Shown here: positions 1 to 3,633 of the stretch, piece by piece
Position numbering within the stretch: the first letter of the stretch is position 1
How the letters are laid out: each line of letters starts with the position of its first letter
NCBI GenBank assembly: GCA_027314825.1
Contig: DAHVAB010000193.1
Coordinates: 1-5,315 of the forward strand
Direction of reading: 5' to 3'
DNA: 5,315 bases
Source of the DNA: Solirubrobacterales bacterium
Lineage (GTDB): Bacteria > Actinomycetota > Thermoleophilia > Solirubrobacterales > Solirubrobacteraceae
Program-made: the position numbers and the translations under genes
The notes under the pieces: model-generated
Told to the model about the DNA's origin: nothing
The model's database searches: none
What the model saw: only the letters and a program-made list of their open reading frames with translations

Positions 1-764
1 CTCCGCCCGTGCCGGAGCGGCTCTCGCCCTCGCAGGCGGCCGAGCTCACCGGTGAGATCTCCCGCGGCGTGGCCGCTCACCTGCGCTCGGCGGAAGCCCG
101 CGCCCGCGCGGGGGATCGCGCGATCCCTGCGACGGGCGGCAGGCTGGCGCTCACCGGGCTCGTCCTGCGCTCGCTGCAGCAGGCGGTGTACTCGCCGAGG
201 AACATCGGCCACGCCGGCCTCGGCTCGTCCTGCTATTGCCATTTCACCTCGCCGATCAGGCGCTATCCGGACGTGGTCTGCCATCGCGCGCTGCTCTCGG
301 TGCTGGACGGCTCGCAGGCGGCCCCGCGGGCGGCCGAGCTCGCGCAGCTGGGGGAGTGGAGCTCTGAGAGGGAGCGCGAGGCGATGACGATCGAGCGGGA
401 CGCCGACGATGTGGCGCGCTGCTTCGCGCTGCAGGCGAAGCTGTTCGAGGAGGGCTTCGATCGGGTCTTTGAGGGTGAGGTGAGCGGGCTGATATCGGCC
501 GGCGCGTTCATCGCCTTCGGCGAGCCGTGGCCCGGCACGGGCGGCGGGGGGCTCGCGATGCCACCACCGTATGAGGGAATGCTTCCGGTGAGGAGGATGC
601 GGGTCGGGGAGGGCCAGCGGGAGTGGTGGGAGCTGAATGCCCTGGGGACGATCCTCGAAGGTGAGCGCACCGGTGCGAGCATTCGCCTGGGCCAGGCTCG
701 CACCGTGAGGGTGGCGCGGGTGGATGCGCTTCGCGGCCGCGTCGACTTGGCCGAGGCCGGCTAG
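1..764 (+). CDS. rnr: Ribonuclease R (RNB/S1 exoribonuclease), C-terminal part; 5' end outside window
   Basis: Processive 3'-5' exoribonuclease that degrades structured RNA and, with trans-translation, the non-stop mRNAs released from rescued ribosomes. The frame is open from the left edge (first full codon at 3), so the N-terminal domains and the catalytic Asp cluster of the RNB domain lie outside. Visible is the end of the RNB domain, including YSPRNIGHAGLG and the family signature HFTSPIRRYPD (nt 240-272), followed by HRALL. A helical stretch comes next, then a C-terminal S1 RNA-binding domain (about nt 468-760, from FEGEVSGLISAGAFIAF to VRVARVDALRGRVDL). The S1 domain holds a Gly/Pro-rich insertion (about nt 520-580), and the protein ends almost directly after S1, without the Lys-rich tail of E. 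coli RNase R. The GTG at 9 is internal and not a start. smpB follows after 10 nt, a common pairing. RNase II is the alternative; the smpB linkage favours RNase R. Confidence 0.93.
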   Translation, partial: PPVPERLSPSQAAELTGEISRGVAAHLRSAEARARAGDRAIPATGGRLALTGLVLRSLQQAVYSPRNIGHAGLGSSCYCHFTSPIRRYPDVVCHRALLSVLDGSQAAPRAAELAQLGEWSSEREREAMTIERDADDVARCFALQAKLFEEGFDRVFEGEVSGLISAGAFIAFGEPWPGTGGGGLAMPPPYEGMLPVRRMRVGEGQREWWELNALGTILEGERTGASIRLGQARTVRVARVDALRGRVDLAEAG

Positions 765-774
765 GCTGGCGGCG

Positions 775-1263
775 ATGGTCAAGCGCAAGTCCGGCAAGCG
801 GAAGATCGGCGCGGGCGATGTGGCGTCGAACCGCAACGCGTTCTACAGGTATGAGATGTTGGAGCGCCTGGAGTGCGGGATCGTGCTGCAGGGCACCGAG
901 GTGAAGGCGTTGCGCGAGTCGGGCGCGCAGCTGAAGGACTCCTATGCGTCGGTCCGCGACGGCGAGCTGTGGCTGCAGAGCGTGCACATCCCGCCCTATG
1001 GGCCGGCGGCGCGGGAGAATCACGACCCCGACCGCGACCGCAAGCTGCTGCTGCACCGGGGCGAGCTCGACCGCCTCGCCGGCCGGGCCGCCGAGCGGGG
1101 CCTGACGCTCGTGCCGACGAGGATCTACTTCTCGCCGTCGGGGCGTGCGAAGGTGGAGATCGCGCTGGCGCGGGGCAAGGATGTGTATGACAAGCGTCAG
1201 AGCATCAAGGAGCGCGAATCCAAGCGCGACATGGAGCGCGCGCTGCGCGAGGCGCGGCGGTAG
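775..1263 (+). CDS. smpB: SmpB, tmRNA-binding protein
   Basis: Small basic protein that binds the tRNA-like domain of tmRNA and brings it to the empty A site of stalled ribosomes; essential for trans-translation. 162 aa, the usual family length. Family landmarks in order: NRNAFYRYEMLERLECGIVLQGTEVKALR (E and GTEVK around residues 30-45), the SY..V..GELWL..VHIPPY segment, DPDRDRKLLLHR, LVPTRIYFSPSGRAKVEIALARGKDVYDKR, and a basic C-terminal tail (SIKERESKRDMERALREARR) that in known SmpB becomes a helix in the mRNA channel. The ATG at 775 is chosen because the protein starts there with the expected basic MVKRKSGKRKIG. An in-frame ATG at 724 lies inside rnr and would add 17 unrelated residues. 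No strong Shine-Dalgarno is visible; 10 nt separate it from the rnr stop, which suggests cotranscription and translational coupling. Its RNA partner ssrA lies about 200 bp downstream. Confidence 0.97.
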   Translation: MVKRKSGKRKIGAGDVASNRNAFYRYEMLERLECGIVLQGTEVKALRESGAQLKDSYASVRDGELWLQSVHIPPYGPAARENHDPDRDRKLLLHRGELDRLAGRAAERGLTLVPTRIYFSPSGRAKVEIALARGKDVYDKRQSIKERESKRDMERALREARR

Positions 1264-1300
1264 CGGGCCGCCCCCGGCCTGCCCGCGATCGCGGCCTCGC

Positions 1301-1440
1301 CTGACGGCGCTCGGCCTCGCCTGCCGGCGCTCGGCCTCGCCTGACGGCGCTCGGCCCCGTCTGATCGCGCTCGGCCCCGCCTGATGGCGCTCAGCCCGGC
1401 CTGATGGCACTCGGCCCCGCCTGATGGCGCTCGGCCCGGC
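1301..1440 (+). repeat. Tandem array, 7 x 20 bp, between smpB and ssrA
   Basis: Seven head-to-tail units begin at 1301, 1321, 1341, 1361, 1381, 1401 and 1421, with no indels. Consensus is CTGATGGCGCTCGGCCCCGC, and units differ at 1-4 positions. The first three read CTGACGG or CTGCCGG with mostly CTCGC ends, while the last three read CTGATGG. A decayed half unit (TCGCGGCCTCGC, 1289-1300) precedes the array. The end of each unit with the start of the next can form GGCG/CGCC stems with an 8-nt loop. The array fills most of the gap after the smpB stop and ends exactly at the ssrA -10 hexamer, so the ssrA -35 region lies inside it. The period is not a multiple of 3, so coding is unlikely. Function unknown: possible phased protein-binding sites or simple slippage expansion. 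Confidence 0.93.
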
Positions 1441-1446
1441 TAGAAT
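1441..1446 (+). promoter_or_regulatory. Putative ssrA promoter -10 box (TAGAAT)
   Basis: TAGAAT matches 5 of 6 positions of TATAAT and stands out in very GC-rich surroundings. It predicts transcription starting near 1453, leaving a leader of about 10 nt before the mature tmRNA 5' end at 1464; RNase P would remove such a leader. At 16-18 bp spacing no good -35 hexamer exists (the window reads CCGCCTGA within the last repeat units), so activation from the repeat array or an extended contact is possible. Confidence 0.6.
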
Positions 1447-1463
1447 GGGTGGGACACATACAC

Positions 1464-1824
1464 GGGGACGACAGGCTTCGACGCGGTCGGCTTCGTGGGT
1501 GTGGTCGCGAGCCGAGGTTCCAGGCGGCCTCGTAAATCACCTGGAAAACCATAAGTGCGGACTCTCACGAGTACGCCCTCGCTGCCTGATTAGAAACCAG
1601 GTGTGAGGTCTCGGCCCCCGCTCGCCTGCGGTGGGGATCGCCGGGATCAGAAAGCAGGCTCACCCGGCGAGGTCCGCTCCCGCCGGACCGGGGAAATCCA
1701 AGGGAGCTGGTCCCCCGCAACCCGGCCGGCTAGGCGAGCGGGGGATGAGATCAGAGAGCCGGCTACGCTCGTAGAAGCCACCCTCACGCGATCGCGGACG
1801 CGGGTTCAATTCCCGCCGTCTCCA
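1464..1824 (+). ncRNA. ssrA: tmRNA (transfer-messenger RNA, one-piece)
   Basis: Rescues stalled ribosomes by acting first as an alanyl-tRNA, then as a short mRNA for a degradation tag. The ends are set by the acceptor stem: GGGGACG (1464-1470) pairs with CGTCTCC (1817-1823), 7 bp with one G-U, followed by discriminator A at 1824. The T arm is GCGGG-TTCAATT-CCCGC (1800-1816), and ACAGGCTTCGACG after the 5' strand matches the conserved tmRNA D-like region. CCA is not encoded (ACTC follows) and must be added. The tag frame lies at 1557-1589, and the GC-rich section after it (about 1605-1775) has several complementary segments suitable for pseudoknots, such as CGAGCG (1735-1740) with CGCTCG (1766-1771). 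Length of about 361 nt is normal for one-piece tmRNA. smpB upstream supports the call. No clear intrinsic terminator follows the 3' end, so transcription may run into hicB. Confidence 0.97.
1557..1589 (+). other. tmRNA tag reading frame: ADSHEYALAA-stop
   Basis: Resume codon GCG at 1557, then GAC TCT CAC GAG TAC GCC CTC GCT GCC and stop TGA (1587-1589), giving ADSHEYALAA. The sequence before it (ATAAGT, 1551-1556) is A-rich, like the usual resume-codon setting element. The C-terminal YALAA is the classic ClpXP/ClpAP signal. CCTG (1585-1588) can pair with CAGG (1598-1601), so the stop lies in a small stem as in other tmRNAs. With the Ala carried by tmRNA, the full tag would be 11 residues. Confidence 0.92.
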
Positions 1825-1826
1825 CT
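1816..1826 (+). repeat. 11-bp direct repeat, copy 1 (ssrA 3' terminus)
   Basis: CCGTCTCCACT spans the last T-stem base, the 3' acceptor strand, the discriminator and two bases beyond the mature tmRNA end. The identical 11-mer recurs at 2415-2425, on the other side of hicBA. Possible att-type core. Confidence 0.6.
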
Positions 1827-1843
1827 CAACGCCGGGTCTGCAA

Positions 1844-1862
1844 CGCCGCGCGGCGGTATCCT
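1844..1862 (+). promoter_or_regulatory. Candidate hicBA promoter/operator: perfect 12-bp palindrome plus -10-like TATCCT
   Basis: CGCCGCGCGGCG (1844-1855) is a perfect self-complementary 12-mer; one base later comes TATCCT (1857-1862), 4 of 6 matches to TATAAT. Six bases separate TATCCT from the hicB ATG at 1869, and no Shine-Dalgarno is present, which fits leaderless transcription starting at the ATG. AACGCCG also occurs twice, at 1828-1834 and 1842-1848, 14 bp apart. A palindrome between -35 and -10 positions suits a repressor site, but in GC-rich DNA such palindromes also arise by chance. No good -35 is seen. Confidence 0.4.
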
Positions 1863-1868
1863 GAGTCC

Positions 1869-2099
1869 ATGCCCGAGCGGCACGACATCGAGTTCGAGTT
1901 CGTGTTCGAGCCCCAGGATGAGGGCGGATACCACGTGTACGCTCCTGACCTTCCGGGGCTGCACACGCAGGGGCAGGACATCGACGAGGCGACCGAGAAC
2001 GCCCGCGAGGCGCTTGCGCTCTACGTCGAGGGTCTGCGCGAAGAAGGTCGGCCGGTCGGCTCTCCGGTGCTCCGGCGCAGGCTCGCCGTTCCCGCGTGA
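1869..2099 (+). CDS. hicB: HicB-family antitoxin
   Basis: Antitoxin expected to bind and neutralise the HicA RNase encoded next. 76 aa with the HicB fold landmarks in order: an N-terminal beta strand (IEFEFVFEP, residues 7-15), DEGGYHVYAPDLPGLHTQG (17-35, carrying the family's GGY and PDLPG), and helix DIDEATENAREALALYVEGLREEG (37-60), followed by a short Pro/Arg tail. It is the short form: no C-terminal HTH or ribbon-helix-helix domain is present, so self-regulation by direct DNA binding is uncertain. The ATG at 1869 is the only sensible start and has no Shine-Dalgarno. The stop overlaps the hicA start by 4 nt (GTGA). The order is antitoxin then toxin, the reverse of E. coli hicA-hicB. It begins only 44 nt after the tmRNA 3' end. 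Confidence 0.9.
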   Translation: MPERHDIEFEFVFEPQDEGGYHVYAPDLPGLHTQGQDIDEATENAREALALYVEGLREEGRPVGSPVLRRRLAVPA

Positions 2100-2320
2100 G
2101 CGAGCGTCTGCCGGTCCTCTCCGGCGCGCAGCTGATCGACATCCTCGGCAAGCTCGGCTGGGAAGCCGTCCGCCAGCGCGGAAGTCACGTTCGTCTCAGG
2201 CACCCGGATCGCGCCGTCTCGCTGGTGGTGCCGCTGCATCGCGAGCTCAAGCGCGGGACGCTGAGCGGGATCCTCAGGGACGCCGGATTGAGCCGCGAGG
2301 AGCTGCGCGAGCAGCCATAG
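2096..2320 (+). CDS. hicA: HicA-family toxin (mRNA interferase)
   Basis: Small dsRBD-like ribonuclease that cleaves mRNA and arrests growth when not held by HicB. 74 aa, normal for a slightly extended HicA. Visible landmarks: LPVLSGAQLIDILGKLGWEAVRQRGSHVRLRH (residues 5-36) with the catalytic His at position 31 in the GSH motif, then VVPLH (44-48), and the conserved ELKRGTLSGILRDAGLSREEL (50-70). All key residues are present, so it looks intact. GTG start at 2096, overlapping the hicB stop by 4 nt, so translation is probably coupled and kept below antitoxin output. HicA cleavage is known in E. coli to yield tmRNA substrates, which makes the upstream ssrA notable. Confidence 0.92.
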   Translation: MSERLPVLSGAQLIDILGKLGWEAVRQRGSHVRLRHPDRAVSLVVPLHRELKRGTLSGILRDAGLSREELREQP

Positions 2321-2380
2321 CGCGGAGCGCGGCAGTTCGGCTTGGGTCGCAGGAGGGGAGCAGCAGCAGATGAGCATGGC

Positions 2381-2414
2381 TTGGTTGCAGGCCGTTTCGC
2401 ACCAGGGCAACCAA
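2381..2414 (+). repeat. Perfect 8-bp inverted repeat, 18-nt loop
   Basis: TTGGTTGC (2381-2388) and GCAACCAA (2407-2414) are exact reverse complements. The right arm touches the ssrA-end copy at 2415. There is no T tract, so an intrinsic terminator for hicBA is unlikely. An arm site beside an att core, or an RNA structure at the end of the hicBA transcript, are possible. Confidence 0.6.
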
Positions 2415-2425
2415 CCGTCTCCACT
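2415..2425 (+). repeat. 11-bp direct repeat, copy 2 (duplicate of ssrA 3' end)
   Basis: CCGTCTCCACT is identical to 1816-1826 in the same orientation. The preceding T arm is not duplicated, so this is not a second tmRNA fragment of useful size. The two copies bracket the hicBA operon (about 590 bp between them). Confidence 0.6.
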
Positions 2426-2486
2426 TCCTCGGCTCGATCTGACGTTCTAAGAATGCCCCGGCGAGCGTCCGTTTCGGCGCCAGCCG

Positions 2487-2505
2487 CGAGATTCCGCGAA
2501 TTTCG
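2487..2505 (+). repeat. Imperfect 8-bp-arm palindrome upstream of yefM
   Basis: CGAGATTC (2487-2494) and GAATTTCG (2498-2505) pair at 7 of 8 positions around a CGC centre. It lies 39-57 bp before the yefM ATG, near or just upstream of where a -35 element would be, so it could be a regulator site. Confidence 0.35.
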
Positions 2506-2525
2506 TGCCCTCCCTGCCGCAGCCT

Positions 2526-2543
2526 GGTACCATATCTCGTACT
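2526..2543 (+). promoter_or_regulatory. Candidate yefM-yoeB operator/promoter (two GTAC hexamers, 12 bp apart)
   Basis: GGTACC (2526-2531) and CGTACT (2538-2543) share a GTAC core, and their centres are exactly 12 bp apart, ending at the yefM ATG. E. coli YefM-YoeB binds a pair of TGTACA-core palindromes with the same 12-bp centre-to-centre spacing. TACCAT (2528-2533), a 4-of-6 match to a -10 box, overlaps the first hexamer, so repressor binding would block the promoter. No Shine-Dalgarno lies before the ATG, so the transcript may be leaderless or nearly so. Confidence 0.5.
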
Positions 2544-2789
2544 ATGTCTGTGACGGCTTCGGAGGCTCGACGCAACCTGTTCCCGCTGATCGAGCAGGTC
2601 AACGACGACCGGGCGCCCATCGAGATCACGTCTCGCCGCGGGCACGCCGTGCTCATGTCCCTGGCCGACTACGAGCAGTTGCAGGAGACGGCGCACCTGC
2701 TTCGCGCGCCGGCGAATGCGCGTCGTCTGCTTGAGGCGCTCCAGCAGTCCGCCTCCGGGCAGCGGGACGAGCACACGCTGACGCGGTGA
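2544..2789 (+). CDS. yefM: YefM-family antitoxin (Phd/YefM)
   Basis: Antitoxin of the yefM-yoeB module: the N-terminal part dimerises and binds its own operator, and the C-terminal part wraps the toxin. 81 aa, the usual length. The N-terminal domain starts SVTASEARRNLFPLIEQVNDDRAPIEITSRRGHAVLMSLADYEQLQET (residues 2-49), with the SEAR.NL and AVLMSL.DYE.L.ET signatures. LLRAPANARRLLEALQQSASG (52-72) closely matches the E. coli YefM LLRSPANARRLMDSI toxin-binding helix. The ATG at 2544 is chosen because homologues begin about there; an in-frame ATG at 2505 would add 13 residues and run through the likely promoter. Overlaps yoeB by 4 nt. Probably autorepressed through the GTAC pair just upstream. 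Confidence 0.93.
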   Translation: MSVTASEARRNLFPLIEQVNDDRAPIEITSRRGHAVLMSLADYEQLQETAHLLRAPANARRLLEALQQSASGQRDEHTLTR

Positions 2790-3043
2790 GGCTCGTATCC
2801 ACCCCGCACGGGTGGGACGACTACACCTACTGGCAGCGTACCGACCGGGCGACGCTCAAGCGCGTGAACCGACTGATCGACGACGCGCTGCGAGATCCGT
2901 TCTCTGGGATCGGGAAGCCGGAGCCCCTGCGCCACGCGCTAGCTGGATGCTTCTCGCGTCGGATAGACGATGAGCATCGACTCGTCTACCAGATCGACGG
3001 GGACGACGTGATCGTGCTGCAAGCCCGCTATCACTATGCCTGA
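2786..3043 (+). CDS. yoeB: YoeB-family toxin (Txe/YoeB, ribosome-dependent mRNA endonuclease)
   Basis: RelE-superfamily toxin that binds the ribosome and cuts mRNA near the start of translation or in the A site. 85 aa, aligning without gaps to E. coli YoeB (84 aa). Features: WDDYTYWQRTDRATLKRVNRLIDD (residues 10-33), DPFSGIGKPEPLRHALAGCFSRRID (37-61), DEHRLVYQI (62-70) and the C-terminal ARYHY (80-84). Catalytic residues of E. coli YoeB are all conserved at the same numbers: Glu46, Arg65, His83 and Tyr84. It therefore looks active. GTG start at 2786 inside a GTGA overlap with the yefM stop, so translation should be coupled and inefficient relative to antitoxin. It is the second RNase toxin within 700 bp. 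Confidence 0.96.
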   Translation: MRLVSTPHGWDDYTYWQRTDRATLKRVNRLIDDALRDPFSGIGKPEPLRHALAGCFSRRIDDEHRLVYQIDGDDVIVLQARYHYA

Positions 3044-3067
3044 GGGCGCGCACGACGCTAGGCGCCC
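3044..3067 (+). repeat. Hairpin filling the yoeB-LOG gap
   Basis: GGGCGC (3044-3049) and GCGCCC (3062-3067) are perfect reverse complements with a 12-nt loop. Together they occupy the whole spacer from the yoeB stop to the GTG start of the next gene. No T tract follows. The stem could weaken read-through or hide the start of the LOG gene when it is read from the toxin transcript. Confidence 0.45.
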
Positions 3068-3619
3068 GTGAGCCCGATCCGCCGTCTATGTGTCTACGCG
3101 GGAGCGAGAACCGGCGCCGATCCGGCCCACCGCGAGGCTGCGATCCGGCTGGGAGCGCTGCTCGCCGCGAGAGGGATCACGCTTGTCTACGGGGGCGGGG
3201 CGGTCGGCCTGATGGGGGTGATCGCGGACGCGGTGCTGGATCGCGGCGGCGAGGTGATCGGCGTGATCCCGGAGGCGCTGATGGCCCGGGAGCTCGCGCA
3301 CCGGCGAGTGACCGAGATGAGGGTCGTCGGCTCGATGCACGAGCGCAAGGCGTGCATGAGCGACCTATCTGACGCGTTCATCGCGCTGCCCGGCGGGCTT
3401 GGAACGCTCGATGAGCTCTTCGAGGCTCTCACATGGAGCCAGCTGCGGATCCATCGCAAGCGATGCGGGCTGCTGAATGTGAACGGCTACTGGGATCATC
3501 TGCTCGCGCAGATCGATCGGGCGGGCGCCGAAGGGTTCGTGGGTGAGGGGCTGCGCGAGATCCTGCTGGTCGAGCGCGACCCGGAAGCGCTGCTGGCGCT
3601 GCTGGATGCGAGTGGCTGA
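3068..3619 (+). CDS. LOG-family protein (TIGR00730), likely nucleoside-5'-monophosphate phosphoribohydrolase
   Basis: LOG-family Rossmann-fold enzymes remove ribose 5-phosphate from nucleoside monophosphates; plant LOG and some bacterial members thereby release active cytokinins, and others act on AMP or related nucleotides. 183 aa, typical length. Landmarks: CVYAGARTG (residues 8-16), the phosphate-binding LVYGGGAVGLMGVIADAVL (39-57), MHERKACM with Arg93-Lys94, DAFIALPGGLGTLDE (102-116) carrying the PGGxGTxxE signature with Glu116, and TWSQLRIHRK (122-131). The common IHxKP reads IHRKRC here, a small deviation outside the active-site signature. GTG start at 3068 gives the usual N-terminus; no good Shine-Dalgarno is seen. 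It lies 24 nt after yoeB in the same direction and could be read from the toxin promoter, but its role looks unrelated. Substrate cannot be told from sequence, and the older label 'lysine decarboxylase' is a misnomer. Confidence 0.92.
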   Translation: MSPIRRLCVYAGARTGADPAHREAAIRLGALLAARGITLVYGGGAVGLMGVIADAVLDRGGEVIGVIPEALMARELAHRRVTEMRVVGSMHERKACMSDLSDAFIALPGGLGTLDELFEALTWSQLRIHRKRCGLLNVNGYWDHLLAQIDRAGAEGFVGEGLREILLVERDPEALLALLDASG

Positions 3620-3633
3620 GCCGGCAGGCTCAG
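3616..3633. terminator. Shared hairpin at the convergent LOG/HAD gene ends
   Basis: CTGAGCC (3616-3622) and GGCTCAG (3627-3633) form a perfect 7-bp stem with loop GGCA. It contains both stop codons: TGA of the LOG gene (3617-3619) and the complement of the HAD stop (3630-3632). No T tract exists on either side, so if it ends transcription it is not a classical intrinsic terminator; termination in both directions is inferred from position. Confidence 0.5.

Larger units (their letters stand above)
2321..2543. other. Intergenic region between hicA and yefM
   Basis: No convincing gene. From left to right it holds a purine-rich AGGAGGGGAG (2351-2360) before a 26-codon frame (ATG 2370 to TAA 2450), a perfect 8-bp inverted repeat (2381-2414), an 11-bp copy of the ssrA 3' end (2415-2425), an imperfect 19-bp palindrome (2487-2505) and the yefM promoter/operator region (2526-2543). 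It looks less GC-rich than the genes around it. No integrase or transposase fragment is recognisable. Confidence 0.6.

Noticed and set aside
508..1410. Long minus-strand open frame (300 codons) antisense to rnr, smpB and the repeats
   Set aside because: Low-complexity Arg/Ala/Gly/Pro composition mirrors GC-rich codons of the plus-strand genes, and its repeated part is just the 20-bp array. No domain is recognisable.
1301..1440. CRISPR array
   Set aside because: Units are directly adjacent with no spacers and a 20-bp period; this is a tandem repeat.
1424..1606. 60-codon plus-strand frame across the ssrA 5' half
   Set aside because: Lies inside the tmRNA and in a different frame from the tag; the RNA structure explains the sequence.
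1725..1765. Direct repeat GCCGGCTA (1725-1732 and 1758-1765) as a mobile element mark
   Set aside because: Both copies lie within the pseudoknot-rich part of tmRNA and are better explained by its internal structure.
1603..2373. 256-codon plus-strand frame spanning the tmRNA 3' half, hicB and hicA
   Set aside because: Arg/Ser-rich product without motifs; hicB and hicA in other frames have clear family signatures.
3068..3619. Lysine decarboxylase
   Set aside because: Historical misannotation of the PGGxGTxxE family; no PLP-binding decarboxylase features are present.
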